Positions 1 to 8,370 of a stretch of 52,807 bases of DNA are shown here, one piece after another. Below the pieces are notes generated by a model. It saw nothing but the letters and a program-made list of their open reading frames with translations. It searched no databases and was not told where the DNA came from. Numbering within the stretch: the stretch's first letter is position 1; each line of letters begins with the position of its first letter. This DNA is from Pirellulales bacterium (GTDB lineage: Bacteria > Planctomycetota > Planctomycetia > Pirellulales > DATAWG01). Location of the stretch: contig DASZFO010000124.1 in assembly GCA_035939775.1 (NCBI GenBank), positions 1-52,807 on the forward strand, given 5' to 3'. A program made the translations under genes and the position numbers.

Positions 1-162
1 CGGGTGGGAGCGCTCCACGACGGGCTGCGGGCGATCGAAGACGGCCTGAAGCCGGGCGAGCGGGTGATCGTCACCGGCCTGCAACTGGTTCGGCCGGGCA
101 TCACCGTCGAGCCGAAGCTCGTGGACATGCCGAACGGAAGTCAGAGGTCAGAGGTCAGATGA
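1..162 (+). CDS. RND efflux periplasmic adaptor (MFP/HlyD family), C-terminal end only
   Basis: The first 53 codons of the window read in frame from base 1 and stop at TGA 160-162. The motif GERVIVTGLQLVRPG followed by a valine-rich stretch is typical of the membrane-proximal C-terminal domain of AcrA/MexA-type adaptors, which link an inner-membrane RND pump to an outer-membrane channel. The RND pump gene follows 63 bases downstream on the same strand, the usual adaptor-pump order, so an operon is likely. The last residues (GSQRSEVR) are encoded by a short tandem repeat and look like a repeat-derived tail. The start and most of the gene lie outside the window. Confidence 0.85.
   Translation, partial: RVGALHDGLRAIEDGLKPGERVIVTGLQLVRPGITVEPKLVDMPNGSQRSEVR
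139..158 (+). repeat. Short tandem repeat at the adaptor gene 3' end
   Basis: AGTCAGAGGTCAGAGGTCAG is a tandem of the heptamer AGAGGTC. It supplies the last codons of the adaptor gene just before its stop. Similar GACCTCCGA repeats occur near 26050 and 26125. This is a small solo repeat, not an array. Confidence 0.6.
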
Positions 163-225
163 TTTTCGCTGGATTACCGGCGAGACGCTGCACTGACGGG
201 CGGGTACCACTAACAGGAGATTATC

Positions 226-3200
226 ATGCTGGCACGCTTCTTCATCGACCGCCCCGTCCTGGCTTGGGTGATCTCGATCGTCATCATCCTGCTCGGGGGC
301 ATCTCCGCCGTTCTGCTGCCGATCGCCGAGTATCCGGAGATTACGCCTCCGAATGTTCAGGTGACGGCCACGTACCCTGGCGCAGTCGCGCAGGTTGTTG
401 CCGACACGGTGGCCGCGCCGATCGAGCAGCAGGTCGTTGGAGTCGAGGGCATGCTCTACATGTCGTCCCAGAGCAACAACGACGGCTCGTACACCCTGGA
501 TGTGACGTTCGCGCTGGGGACCGATGTCAATATGGCGCAGGTGTTGGTGCAGAACCGCGTCGCCATCGCCGAGCCGACGCTCCCGGACGTGGTTCGAGCC
601 ATCGGCGTGACTGTCAAGAAGCGGTCTCCGGACATCCTTCTGGCAGTCGGACTCTATTCGGAGATCAACCCGGAGACCGGACGTCCTTATTACGACCAGC
701 TCTATATGAGCAATTACGCCACCATCCAGCTCAAGGATGCGCTGGCGCGGGTGGAGGGCGTTGGCGACGTTCTCATATTCGGCCAGCAGGACTACAGCAT
801 GCGCATCTGGCTCGACCCGGACAAGCTCCAGTCGAGGAACCTGACGGCCGACGACGTGATCCGCGTCTTGCGCGAGCAGAACGTGCAGGTGGCGGCCGGA
901 CAGATCGGCCAGCCGCCGGTCCCTCGCGGTCAGGACTTCCAGTATACCGTGAGCACTCTCGGTCGGCTTGTCGAGGCCGACCAGTTCGCCGACATCGTCC
1001 TCAAGACCGGCGCCGATGGGGAGGTCACCTATCTGAAGGACGTCGCCCGGACCGAGTTGGGCGCCCGGAGCCAGGACACGTTGCTGCGATGGGACGGCAA
1101 GCAGTCGGCGGGCATTGGCATCTTTCAGTTGCCCGGCTCGAACGCGCTGGACACGGGCGATCGAATCAAGGCCAAGATGCGAGAACTGGGAACCCGCTTC
1201 CCCAAGGGGCTCGGCTATGCCATCGTTTACGACACCACGCCGTTCATTCGCGAATCCGTGAACGAGGTGCTCCGCACGCTGCGCGACGCGGTCATCCTAG
1301 TGGCCATCGTCATCCTATTGTTCCTACAAGATTGGAGAGCACTGCTCTTGCCCGTCATCGACGTGGCCGTGTCGCTAGTCGGCACCTTCGCCGTCATGAA
1401 GCTGATGGGGTTCTCGCTGAACAACCTGACATTGTTCGGGTTAGTTCTTGCGATTGGCATCGTCGTCGACGACGCCATCGTCGTTCTGGAGAACATCGAG
1501 CGCTGGCTGGATAAGGGCCTACCGGTGCGCGAGGCCACGATCCGGGCGATGAACGAAATCACCGGGCCGATCCTCGCCATCACGTTAGTGCTCAGCTCGG
1601 TGCTCCTGCCCAGCGCATTTCTTGGCGGTCTCACCGGCCAGTTCTTTCGCCAGTTCGCCCTGACCATCTCGGTGTCGATGCTCATCTCCGCCATAAACGC
1701 CATGACCATGACGCCGGCTCGGGCGGCCTGGATTTTCGGTGGACGAAAGCCCGTCAAGGCTGTGGGACAAACTGTCCAGCCTGACTCTTCGAAGCGTCAG
1801 GCTGGAAGGTTTGACATACAGGGCAAGGAGGCTCTGCCGTGGTGGAGCTTCGCCCTATTCGGCGGATTGGCAACCGTCTGGCTACTGGCGCCGAATCTTG
1901 GCGCTTGGCTCGGCCTGCCGATTGGCGCAGAGGGCAGTGAGCCAGCGCCCGGCGGCCCGCTAGCAACGCTGCGATCATTGGGGGTGTATTTCGTCCTGTT
2001 CTTACCCGGCGCCGTCGCCGGAGGGGTGCTTGGCAGGCTCATAATCCGGCCGGTCAACTGGGCCTTGGACCGCTTTTTCCGGGGCTTCAACTGGGTATTC
2101 GAGCGGGTGACACAAGCTTACGGCAAGACGGTGGGCTGGTTCCTCCGCCTCAGCGCGATCGTGCTGCTAGTCTACGTCGGCCTGATCGGCATGACCGGTT
2201 TCGGCTTCGCTCGTGTCCCCGGCGGCTTCGTCCCTAATCAGGACAAGGGTTACCTGCTGGCCAACATCCAATTGCCCGATTCGGCCTCACTGGAGCGCAC
2301 AACCGAAGTGACGCAGGCGGTCGAAAGGATTGCCCTCGAAGTGCCCGGAGTTGCACATACGGTGGCCATCCCGGGGCAGTCGTTCGTCCTCAACGCGCTC
2401 AGCTCGAATTACGGTTCGATGTTCATCATCCTCAAACCGTTCCCCGAACGCCGCGCCGCGGAGTTATCCGGCGAGGCCATCCTCAGCCATCTCCGCGGAA
2501 GGCTGCAGAGGGAAGTTCCGGAGGCACGCGTATTGGTCTTTGGGGCGCCGGCGGTGCAGGGTCTCGGCAACGCCGGCGGTTTCAAGCTGATGGTGGAGGC
2601 CACCGGCGACGTGAACTTCGACGCGCTCCAGGGCCAAGCGGACAATCTGGCCGCCAAGGGGAACCAACAGCCCGGCCTCGTCGGCCTGTTCAACGGCTTC
2701 CGCTCCAGAACGCCTCAGCTCTACGCCGACATCGATCGGACTAAGGTCAAGACGATGGGGGTGCAACTGACCGACGTCTTCGACGCGCTGCAAGCGTATT
2801 TGGGCAGCTATTACGTCAACGACTTCAACCGTTTCGGTCGCACCTGGCAGGTCAATATCCAGGCCGACGCCTCATTTCGCGAGGACGCGGACACCGTCCG
2901 GCAGCTCAAGATCCGAAATGCCGACGGCGACATGGTGCCACTGGGGGCGGTGGCCGACGTGCGTGACTCCGCCGGGCCAGTGCAGATCACTCGATACAAC
3001 ATGTTCCCCGCGGCGGCGATCAATGGCGCTTCGTTGCCCGGGATGAGCACCGGCGATGTGCTGGCGACGATGGAGAAGTTGTCGCAAGAGCTGCCGCGCA
3101 ACATGACCACCGAGTGGAGCGAGTTGAGTTACTTGCAAAAGCAGTCCAGCAAGATCGAGCAGTTCCGGGACCTGCAGCAGAACCCGTTCAGCGCCTTCGC

Positions 3201-3729
3201 TCTGGGAGTCGTGCTCGTGTTCTTTGTGCTCGCCGGCTTATACGAGAGTTGGTCGCTGCCATGGGCGGTGATCTTGGTCGTGCCGATGTGTCTGCTGAGC
3301 GCACTGGCGGGCATCGCCCTGGCGGGGATGGATGTGAACATCTTCGTGCAGGTTGGGTTCGTGGTGCTGGTCGGACTGGCAGCCAAGAACGCCATCCTCA
3401 TCGTCGAGTTCGCCCGCGACCGGCAGCAGGAGGGTGCATCCCGATTCGACGCCGCCGTGGAGGCCGGCCGGGTGCGGCTGCGGCCGATCTTGATGACATC
3501 GTTCGCGTTTATCCTCGGCGTATTTCCGCTGGTGATCGCTCAGGGGGCCGGCGCCGAAATGCGCCGCACGCTGGGCACGGCGGTCTTCGCCGGCATGGTC
3601 GGGGTGACCTTGTTCGGCATCTTTCTGACGCCGGTGTTTTACTATGTCGTCCGCCGGTTCAGCGGCTTGCGACAGGAGCCGCTACTGTCCGCCGGGCAAG
3701 GAGACGCGCCGCCGAGGGCCGGGGGGTGA
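226..3729 (+). CDS. RND-family multidrug efflux permease (AcrB/MexB-like, HAE1)
   Basis: 1167-aa inner-membrane proton-drug antiporter. The N-terminus MLARFFIDRPVLAWV is the standard first transmembrane entry of the family. The TM4 proton-relay pair is visible as GIVVDDAIVVLENIER (D415/D416), and the TM10 lysine in GLAAKNAILIVEFA (K1054). The start is fixed by AGGAGA upstream of ATG 226. It is longer than the usual 1030-1050 aa because about 115 extra residues (roughly 506-620) sit between TM6 and the second half; they contain two added hydrophobic segments (about 538-562 and 583-606). Part of this insert (about residues 517-527) is encoded by a 30-bp palindrome. It follows the adaptor gene; no outer-membrane channel gene lies downstream. 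Substrate cannot be told from sequence. Confidence 0.95.
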   Translation: MLARFFIDRPVLAWVISIVIILLGGISAVLLPIAEYPEITPPNVQVTATYPGAVAQVVADTVAAPIEQQVVGVEGMLYMSSQSNNDGSYTLDVTFALGTDVNMAQVLVQNRVAIAEPTLPDVVRAIGVTVKKRSPDILLAVGLYSEINPETGRPYYDQLYMSNYATIQLKDALARVEGVGDVLIFGQQDYSMRIWLDPDKLQSRNLTADDVIRVLREQNVQVAAGQIGQPPVPRGQDFQYTVSTLGRLVEADQFADIVLKTGADGEVTYLKDVARTELGARSQDTLLRWDGKQSAGIGIFQLPGSNALDTGDRIKAKMRELGTRFPKGLGYAIVYDTTPFIRESVNEVLRTLRDAVILVAIVILLFLQDWRALLLPVIDVAVSLVGTFAVMKLMGFSLNNLTLFGLVLAIGIVVDDAIVVLENIERWLDKGLPVREATIRAMNEITGPILAITLVLSSVLLPSAFLGGLTGQFFRQFALTISVSMLISAINAMTMTPARAAWIFGGRKPVKAVGQTVQPDSSKRQAGRFDIQGKEALPWWSFALFGGLATVWLLAPNLGAWLGLPIGAEGSEPAPGGPLATLRSLGVYFVLFLPGAVAGGVLGRLIIRPVNWALDRFFRGFNWVFERVTQAYGKTVGWFLRLSAIVLLVYVGLIGMTGFGFARVPGGFVPNQDKGYLLANIQLPDSASLERTTEVTQAVERIALEVPGVAHTVAIPGQSFVLNALSSNYGSMFIILKPFPERRAAELSGEAILSHLRGRLQREVPEARVLVFGAPAVQGLGNAGGFKLMVEATGDVNFDALQGQADNLAAKGNQQPGLVGLFNGFRSRTPQLYADIDRTKVKTMGVQLTDVFDALQAYLGSYYVNDFNRFGRTWQVNIQADASFREDADTVRQLKIRNADGDMVPLGAVADVRDSAGPVQITRYNMFPAAAINGASLPGMSTGDVLATMEKLSQELPRNMTTEWSELSYLQKQSSKIEQFRDLQQNPFSAFALGVVLVFFVLAGLYESWSLPWAVILVVPMCLLSALAGIALAGMDVNIFVQVGFVVLVGLAAKNAILIVEFARDRQQEGASRFDAAVEAGRVRLRPILMTSFAFILGVFPLVIAQGAGAEMRRTLGTAVFAGMVGVTLFGIFLTPVFYYVVRRFSGLRQEPLLSAGQGDAPPRAGG
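1776..1805. repeat. 30-bp palindrome inside the RND pump gene
   Basis: CCAGCCTGAC and GTCAGGCTGG form perfect 10-bp arms around a centre that is itself palindromic (CTTCGAAG, 1787-1794); only the pair at 1786/1795 mismatches. It lies in the extra region between the two halves of the pump and is translated in frame. Confidence 0.85.
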
Positions 3730-3763
3730 TTGTCCCGAGCGGCGGCAACGAACGCGCCTAGCG

Positions 3764-4576
3764 TCACGGCAATTTCGACGGCTCAACGGCTCGAGCCGCC
3801 AATGCTATTGGGAAGTGTGGGCCGCTGAGAATGCGGCTGGCAGGCAAGCGCGCGCAGGCATTCTTCCATTGATTGCCGATCGTGCCGTCAGCGAATTGCC
3901 AGATGAATAGCCAGTGCTGAAACGAACCGATCAGCAGGATAACATGAAACGTTTCGTGGGCGTGAATCACGCCGGGAATGAGGGTTGGCCAGCCGAATTC
4001 CTGACATAAGGCGGCGAGCGAGGTCATCGCACTGCCGGCCAACAGGGGCCAGATAAACGCAAATCCGTAACGCCGCCAGAGATCGATCATCGCCACGATG
4101 CCGGACCATCCGAGGCCAAGATAAAGTCCGAGCCGCAGTCCCTCGCCGACGTCGATTGCGAAAAACGTCGTGAATAGAATGCCCGCGACGGCAGCAGTCC
4201 AAACCGCGATCAACAACGCCCGGCGCAATCGACCTTGATACAGCAGGCCATAAACCGGAGTGAAGGTGCCGGCAATCAACAGGTAGACCGCGGCGTGGTC
4301 GAGCTTTCCCATCAATTGATGTGCCGCGCTGCCGCGAATCATCATGTGATAAAGACCGCTCATCGAAAACTGGAAGACATTCGCCGCAACGTAGACACTC
4401 AACAGCGTCACGCGGAGTCTGCCTCCCGAACCATGGCGCAGCAGAATAAGGCCCAGCACCACGAACAACGCCGCCCCGCAGAGATGGCTAATCGCGGCAA
4501 ACGGCTCGTAAAAGCCCGGCAGATGATAGAGTTGCAGGAGGCTGCTCGATGCGGCGGTCGTAACCGTTGACAACAT
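3764..4576 (-). CDS. Hemolysin III / PAQR-family seven-TM membrane protein
   Basis: 270-aa integral membrane protein of the HlyIII (YqfA/TrhA) family. Seen in order: SHLCGAALFVVLG early in TM1, the signature SGLYHMM with its conserved serine and histidine, KLDHAAVYLLIAGTFTPV, and near the C-terminus HAHETFHVILLIGSFQH with the histidines that in PAQR relatives bind a metal. Seven hydrophobic segments fit the family. ATG 4576 is preferred because the family normally begins shortly before the LYHLPGFYEPFAAISH segment; a longer frame opens at 4666 but its first 30 residues are arginine-rich and lack family features. Its role in bacteria is not settled; membrane-energy homeostasis is one proposal, and 'hemolysin' is a historical name. 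Confidence 0.88.
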   Translation of the reverse strand: MLSTVTTAASSSLLQLYHLPGFYEPFAAISHLCGAALFVVLGLILLRHGSGGRLRVTLLSVYVAANVFQFSMSGLYHMMIRGSAAHQLMGKLDHAAVYLLIAGTFTPVYGLLYQGRLRRALLIAVWTAAVAGILFTTFFAIDVGEGLRLGLYLGLGWSGIVAMIDLWRRYGFAFIWPLLAGSAMTSLAALCQEFGWPTLIPGVIHAHETFHVILLIGSFQHWLFIWQFADGTIGNQWKNACARLPASRILSGPHFPIALAARAVEPSKLP

Positions 4577-4714
4577 GCTTTGTCGATTCGCTGAGTTCCG
4601 TCGGCGCCTGGGATGCACGCATAGCACGTCCGTGCTTGGGCGAGGAAGTCTACCCGCGGACTGCAAGGGCGTCGAGGTGAGAGTGCGAGAGATGATCGGT
4701 CCGTTGGTTCCGCG

Positions 4715-4879
4715 TCAGGCCTTCTTCTTGCGGAACAGCGAGTGCAACTTGCACGCACATTGCGGGTGCACGCCGGACAGGGAGTACGTCCGCTCGCCGC
4801 AGACCGGACAAATCGACCGCTCTTCCGGTGGCAGCAATGGCGGCGGTTTCCGATTCTTTGGCGTTTTATGGTCGGTCAT
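4715..4879 (-). CDS. Small zinc-ribbon-like protein (54 aa)
   Basis: A short gene read on the minus strand from ATG 4879 to TGA 4717-4715. The product starts MTDHKTPKNRKPPPLLPPEE, then has a CPVCG knuckle and, about 15 residues later, HPQCAC, followed by a lysine-rich end (FRKKKA). The Cys/His arrangement (CxxC ... HxxCxC) suggests one zinc site. The proline-rich lead-in followed by a zinc knuckle resembles small conserved planctomycete proteins, but I cannot name a family with certainty. It lies in line with the two next minus-strand small genes and may be cotranscribed with them. Function unknown. Confidence 0.65.
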   Translation of the reverse strand: MTDHKTPKNRKPPPLLPPEERSICPVCGERTYSLSGVHPQCACKLHSLFRKKKA

Positions 4880-4944
4880 GACGGAACTTGGAGCACGTTG
4901 GTAGCGAGGACATTGCCCTTCCGCCCACCTTCACCGTTCCGGTT

Positions 4945-5169
4945 CTACGGGTGTCGCCATCGCTCCCAGAGTTCCGCGTAGGAGTTTGCATCGCGAATTC
5001 CGGCCAGCAGAGCGTCTCGGGTGCCCTCGGCGGCGTGCTGGTCGTCGCGCACGGCGATCGTCTTTTCGCCGGCGAGCACGTACAACGCCTCAAGATTTTC
5101 GTTCCGCCCGAATTTTTCCACGATCGCCTTTTTGACGGCTGTCGCGGCGTAATCAATGTCTCGCGCCAT
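4945..5169 (-). CDS. Conserved small hypothetical protein (74 aa)
   Basis: Starts MARDIDYAATAVKKAIVEKFG and ends AELWERWRHP. It is acidic/mixed, predicted soluble alpha/beta, with no signal peptide and no motif that I can assign. ATG 5169 is chosen; an in-frame TTG at 5187 would add six residues and has GAGGAA upstream, so the start is uncertain. It lies 25 bases downstream of the next minus-strand gene and 65 bases before the zinc-ribbon gene, so the three small genes are probably one transcript. Confidence 0.65.
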   Translation of the reverse strand: MARDIDYAATAVKKAIVEKFGRNENLEALYVLAGEKTIAVRDDQHAAEGTRDALLAGIRDANSYAELWERWRHP

Positions 5170-5194
5170 GCTTATCCAATCTGTCAACAGACTT

Positions 5195-5497
5195 TCATTC
5201 CTCTGCCGTCACTGGGAGCCGAACTTCGTAGCGCGTCATGCGGTTGACCTTTTGCGGCAATTCTTTAACCAGGCATTCTCGCCGGCATTCGGCGATGCTC
5301 ATTGAATAGGGAATCCAGGCCCCTTTTTCATATTCGAACGTGCCCTTGGCTTCATCTTCGAGCACGATGAAAGCCTTTCCATACACGACCGGCGCCTTCT
5401 TCTCGTACACGGCCCGCGGCTCGCTCGGCGGCGCTGCCCGCGATGGCCGCACGGGCCGCCTGTTGCGCTGGTTGTGGAAGCGATGTTTCTGAGCCAT
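5195..5497 (-). CDS. Conserved hypothetical protein (100 aa)
   Basis: Begins MAQKHRFHNQRNRRPVRPSR, a strongly basic N-terminal 25 residues, followed by a compact domain containing KKAPVVYGKAFIVLEDEAKG and a Cys-containing CRRECLV segment. The start at 5497 is well supported by GGAGGAA eight bases upstream; the upstream in-frame extension to 5587 lacks such a site. No membrane segment or known catalytic motif. First gene of the minus-strand run of small genes. The basic tail could contact nucleic acid, but that is only inference from composition. Confidence 0.7.
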   Translation of the reverse strand: MAQKHRFHNQRNRRPVRPSRAAPPSEPRAVYEKKAPVVYGKAFIVLEDEAKGTFEYEKGAWIPYSMSIAECRRECLVKELPQKVNRMTRYEVRLPVTAEE

Positions 5498-5879
5498 AAG
5501 TGGTTCCTCCATCAACTCATCGAAAAAGAGGCCGCGACCTAACAGACTTCCGAGAGGTTCGGAAGGGCAAACATGGCGGCCGGCCAAGCAGGCAAGGCGA
5601 AAGAGGCGCCGCGGGCGACAAAAGAGCTACGCCACGGACCGCGTCGTCAAACCGACTGCGTTTCATTGTACCAGCCCCGCTGGCGAAAGATAGGGCGATT
5701 CGGACCTGCGCCATCTCCGCAAAACCGCCGGGTCGCACGTCCGCCGTGGCGGAGACAGTCCCGTTCGCCCTGGATGTTTTGCGAGGGGTTCTTACGGCTT
5801 GCGACGATGTCGAAAAACTCGGGTTGACGCGGCTTGGTGAGTAAGCATAAACTCACCGCCGCAACGACGCGAGCAAGCT
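5498..5879. other. Divergent intergenic region, 382 bp
   Basis: Separates the minus-strand small genes from the plus-strand TetR gene and so must hold both promoters. I see no convincing -35/-10 pair, no long inverted repeat and no RNA gene. The short frames in it have no family features. Confidence 0.5.
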
Positions 5880-6614
5880 ATGAAGACCATCGTCAAACCG
5901 AAATCGACGAGCCGAGCGGCAACCCGATCCGCGGCAAAGCTCACCAGCGAAGAGCGCCGCGCCGCGATCGTCGTGGCCGTGCGGCAGGTATTTGCCGAGA
6001 AGGGGTTTCACGGCACCACCACCCGCGAATTGGCTGTCGACGCGGGAGTCTCCGAAGCCTTGCTCTTCAAGCATTTTCCAAATAAAGAGGCCCTCTACGC
6101 GGCGATGCAGATCTCGTGCAGCCAGCAGTTGGGGGAATTAGTGATGCAGCGGCTCGAGGCCCTCGAGCCATCGGCTTCGACGCTCGTGATCCTGATTCAC
6201 TTGTTGGTATCGCACATGCTGTCGGTGAAGGCACCGGGTGAGGACGACACATCGATCCAAGTTCGGTTGATGCTGCACAGCATCTTGGAGGACGGGGAGT
6301 TTGCCCGGCTCAGACTCCAGAAGCTAGCGTCTTGCTGGATTCCGAAGATTGAAGAATGCTTGCAAGCGGCGATCGCCGCCGAGGAGGCAGTGGTAGGCCC
6401 GGTGCGGCCGAACGTGCGCGGTTGGTTCGTGCACCAATTGGCGGCCGGCGTGAAGATCCATCTGCTGCCGACCGTGCAGGTCGTCGATTATGGCCTTTCG
6501 CGCGAACAACTGGCCGAACAGGTTGTCTGGTTCGCGCTGCGCGGCATCGGGCTGACCGACGCGGCGATCAAGCGCTATTACAACCCGGCGGCCCTAGCAT
6601 TGTTTGCCGGATGA
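5880..6614 (+). CDS. TetR/AcrR-family transcriptional regulator
   Basis: 244 aa. After a basic 20-residue lead, a TetR_N helix-turn-helix occupies about residues 25-75: ERRAAIVVAVRQVFAEKGF, then GTTTRELAVDAGVSEALLFK and HFPNKEALYAAM, all standard landmarks of the family. The remaining 170 residues are the alpha-helical ligand-binding and dimer domain, whose sequence does not identify a ligand. Such proteins usually repress nearby transporter or metabolic genes. The RND pump genes lie 2 kb upstream but not adjacent, so a link to them is only a guess. No Shine-Dalgarno is visible before ATG 5880. Confidence 0.92.
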   Translation: MKTIVKPKSTSRAATRSAAKLTSEERRAAIVVAVRQVFAEKGFHGTTTRELAVDAGVSEALLFKHFPNKEALYAAMQISCSQQLGELVMQRLEALEPSASTLVILIHLLVSHMLSVKAPGEDDTSIQVRLMLHSILEDGEFARLRLQKLASCWIPKIEECLQAAIAAEEAVVGPVRPNVRGWFVHQLAAGVKIHLLPTVQVVDYGLSREQLAEQVVWFALRGIGLTDAAIKRYYNPAALALFAG

Positions 6615-6668
6615 TTTTTTTGACCCAACGGTGAGTGAGTGCAAACTAAACGGCGGGAGACAATTTGC

Positions 6669-6783
6669 AGCCTATCCAAGAACCGCCGGGGACTGTCCCC
6701 TTTTGTGGAGCGGGCACCATCGTCCGATGGTCGGGAACAAAAGGGGACTGTCCCCTTCTCCGCAGGCGGTTCTTGGATAGGCT
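6669..6783. repeat. 115-bp nested palindromic element (GGGGACWGTCCCC family) upstream of csrA
   Basis: Outer arms AGCCTATCCAAGAACCGCC (6669-6687) and its exact reverse complement (6765-6783) enclose two GGGGACTGTCCCC cores, an inner TTTTG/CAAAA pair and a central ACCATCG-TC-CGATGGT hairpin. The right edge lies 27 bases before the csrA start codon, so it will be in the csrA leader or promoter region. Related elements occur at 11456, 26612, 27867 and 51431. Confidence 0.92.
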
Positions 6784-6810
6784 CGTAGAGAGACCCAAGG
6801 AGGGACAGTC

Positions 6811-7017
6811 ATGCTCGTACTTAGTCGCAAAGTCGGTGAACAGATCGTCATGCCCGATCAAGAGGTGGTCGTTACGGTCGTGGCGATCCAAGGAAATCGA
6901 GTCCGGATCGGAATTACCGCCCCGTCGGGCGTGAGTGTCTTTCGAGAGGAGATCTGCCCAGCGGCGAGCGCCAACATGGGCTGCGCGGTCCAAACCGCGC
7001 CACTTCAGGAGTCTTAA
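6811..7017 (+). CDS. csrA: Carbon storage regulator CsrA (translational regulator)
   Basis: 68-aa RNA-binding protein that dimerises through swapped beta strands and binds GGA motifs in mRNA leaders. MLVLSRKVGEQIVM is the invariant first strand with the RNA-contacting L4/R6, and SVFREEI carries the second RNA-binding arginine region. Start fixed by AAGGAGG upstream of ATG 6811. The last 18 residues (PAASANMGCAVQTAPLQE region) do not resemble the usual helical tail and may be lineage-specific. It sits alone on the plus strand, directly below a palindromic element, and converges with the BBP7 gene nine bases downstream. Confidence 0.95.
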   Translation: MLVLSRKVGEQIVMPDQEVVVTVVAIQGNRVRIGITAPSGVSVFREEICPAASANMGCAVQTAPLQES

Positions 7018-7025
7018 CCGGCGTC

Positions 7026-8318
7026 CTACCAAGCGGCTTCGAGACCCAGCGAGGGGCCGTCGAGGCTGATGCCGCCGTTGTGGCTGAAGCCGCCGAGCTG
7101 CCGTGGGCCGAGGGCCAGGCCGGCGAGGAAGTAGTTGCTCCAACCGCCGCGAATCCAGAGGTGCTGCGTGAGTTGGTAGCGCCCGATGATCGAGATTTCG
7201 AAGACTCCGGCGACGCCCGTGCTGGAATTCCTCTGATTGATGGGCACGAAGCCCGGCGGATTGCCGCTGATCGCGCCGCTCGAATTCAAGTTCGAATAGC
7301 TTTCACTATTGAAGTTGGCAAAGATGCCGGCCTTCAATTCGCTGTTCAATTGGAACCGCCGCCAATCGCGGATGATTTGGAATCCGACTTGCGGGCCGAG
7401 TAGATTGTTGGCCGTCTTGATGTCGATGTTCTCGAAATCTCCGGTGGCCGTGTCGGCGCCGCTGAGGTTGAATTTGTCGGAGACCTGCACGTAGCGCAGG
7501 CCCCACAGTCCGGCGACCGACCAGGTCATGCCGCCGCTGCCGCCGAAGCGCTCGTTAATTTCGACATTATTCAGGCGGCTGCCGTAGGTGTAGCCGAGGC
7601 TATTGTCGAAGCCGCCGATCAGCCCGTCGGTTTGGGTCCAGGGGGAAAACGCCAGGACGCTGTCGCCGATGGGATCGCCATTGATCGTGCGGCCGACGGA
7701 CCATTGCTGGAGGCCGAAATAGGTCAGCTCGATGGCATCGCGATCGTTGATGCGATAGCCAAGCTGGAATTTGACGCCCGTGGCCAGTGGAAACAGCTCA
7801 TCGCCACTGGTGAGTTGGTCGACAACGAAGCTGGGACCGCCGTTGTTGGTCACCGTTTGGCCCAGAATTACATCGCGGTCGTCGGAGCGTTCGAGCCACA
7901 GCGCTTCGGCGCTCACCATCCAGTGCGGCGCGTCGGCCGGTAGGCAGATCGTCGAATCCGGCGCGGCTTCTTGCGGCTGCACATAAGCCGGTGGCGGGGC
8001 GTACACGGGTTGGCCATAAACCGGCGGGCCGTAGACCGGCGGCTGCACATAGACGGGTTGCTGTGGATAGGTCGGCGGCGTTTGGTAGACTGGCCCTATC
8101 GGCGGCGCGGCGGCCGGGCCTTGCGAGATCGGCGGCGCAGCCGGCTGGGTCGTGCCGGGATAAGGCACCGGCGGCATGTTGGCAGGCGAAGCTGGCGCGG
8201 CGACCGGCACGGGATCCGGCGGCGGCAGCGAACCGCCGCCTTGCGCCCAGCTAATTGCTGGGATCAAGAGACCGATCGCGACGAACGTCAGGTGGAAAGC
8301 GCGGGAATTCGCAGGCAT
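7026..8318 (-). CDS. BBP7-family outer-membrane beta-barrel protein
   Basis: 430 aa. A signal peptide (MPANSRAFHLTFVAIGLL...SWA) is followed by about 90 residues of proline/glutamine/tyrosine-rich repeats (VYGPPVYGQPVYAPPPAY and similar), then a barrel-like domain starting PADAPHWMVSAEALWLER, a hallmark of the planctomycete BBP7 family. Alternating strands include QLGYRINDRDAIELTYFGLQ, GLWGLRYVQ and a C-terminal strand run ending GPSLGLEAAW with a terminal aromatic, as in outer-membrane barrels. Location is inferred as outer membrane. No ligand is suggested by sequence. It is followed by nothing co-directional until the S41 protease 52 bases upstream, which may share its transcript. Confidence 0.88.
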   Translation of the reverse strand: MPANSRAFHLTFVAIGLLIPAISWAQGGGSLPPPDPVPVAAPASPANMPPVPYPGTTQPAAPPISQGPAAAPPIGPVYQTPPTYPQQPVYVQPPVYGPPVYGQPVYAPPPAYVQPQEAAPDSTICLPADAPHWMVSAEALWLERSDDRDVILGQTVTNNGGPSFVVDQLTSGDELFPLATGVKFQLGYRINDRDAIELTYFGLQQWSVGRTINGDPIGDSVLAFSPWTQTDGLIGGFDNSLGYTYGSRLNNVEINERFGGSGGMTWSVAGLWGLRYVQVSDKFNLSGADTATGDFENIDIKTANNLLGPQVGFQIIRDWRRFQLNSELKAGIFANFNSESYSNLNSSGAISGNPPGFVPINQRNSSTGVAGVFEISIIGRYQLTQHLWIRGGWSNYFLAGLALGPRQLGGFSHNGGISLDGPSLGLEAAW

Positions 8319-8370
8319 GGGGCGGCAATTGAAGCAAAAACTGCCGCTCGAATCAATGCAGATTTATGCT

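Noticed and set aside
159-1514. Long plus-strand open frame (451 codons) over the RND pump gene
   Set aside because: It overlaps the pump in another frame and its product is an arginine/glycine/histidine-rich string with no family motif, as expected from GC-rich shadow frames.
3764-4576. Hemolysin toxin reading of the HlyIII-family gene
   Set aside because: The family is widespread in non-pathogens and is related to PAQR membrane proteins; the name is historical and nothing nearby suggests a toxin.
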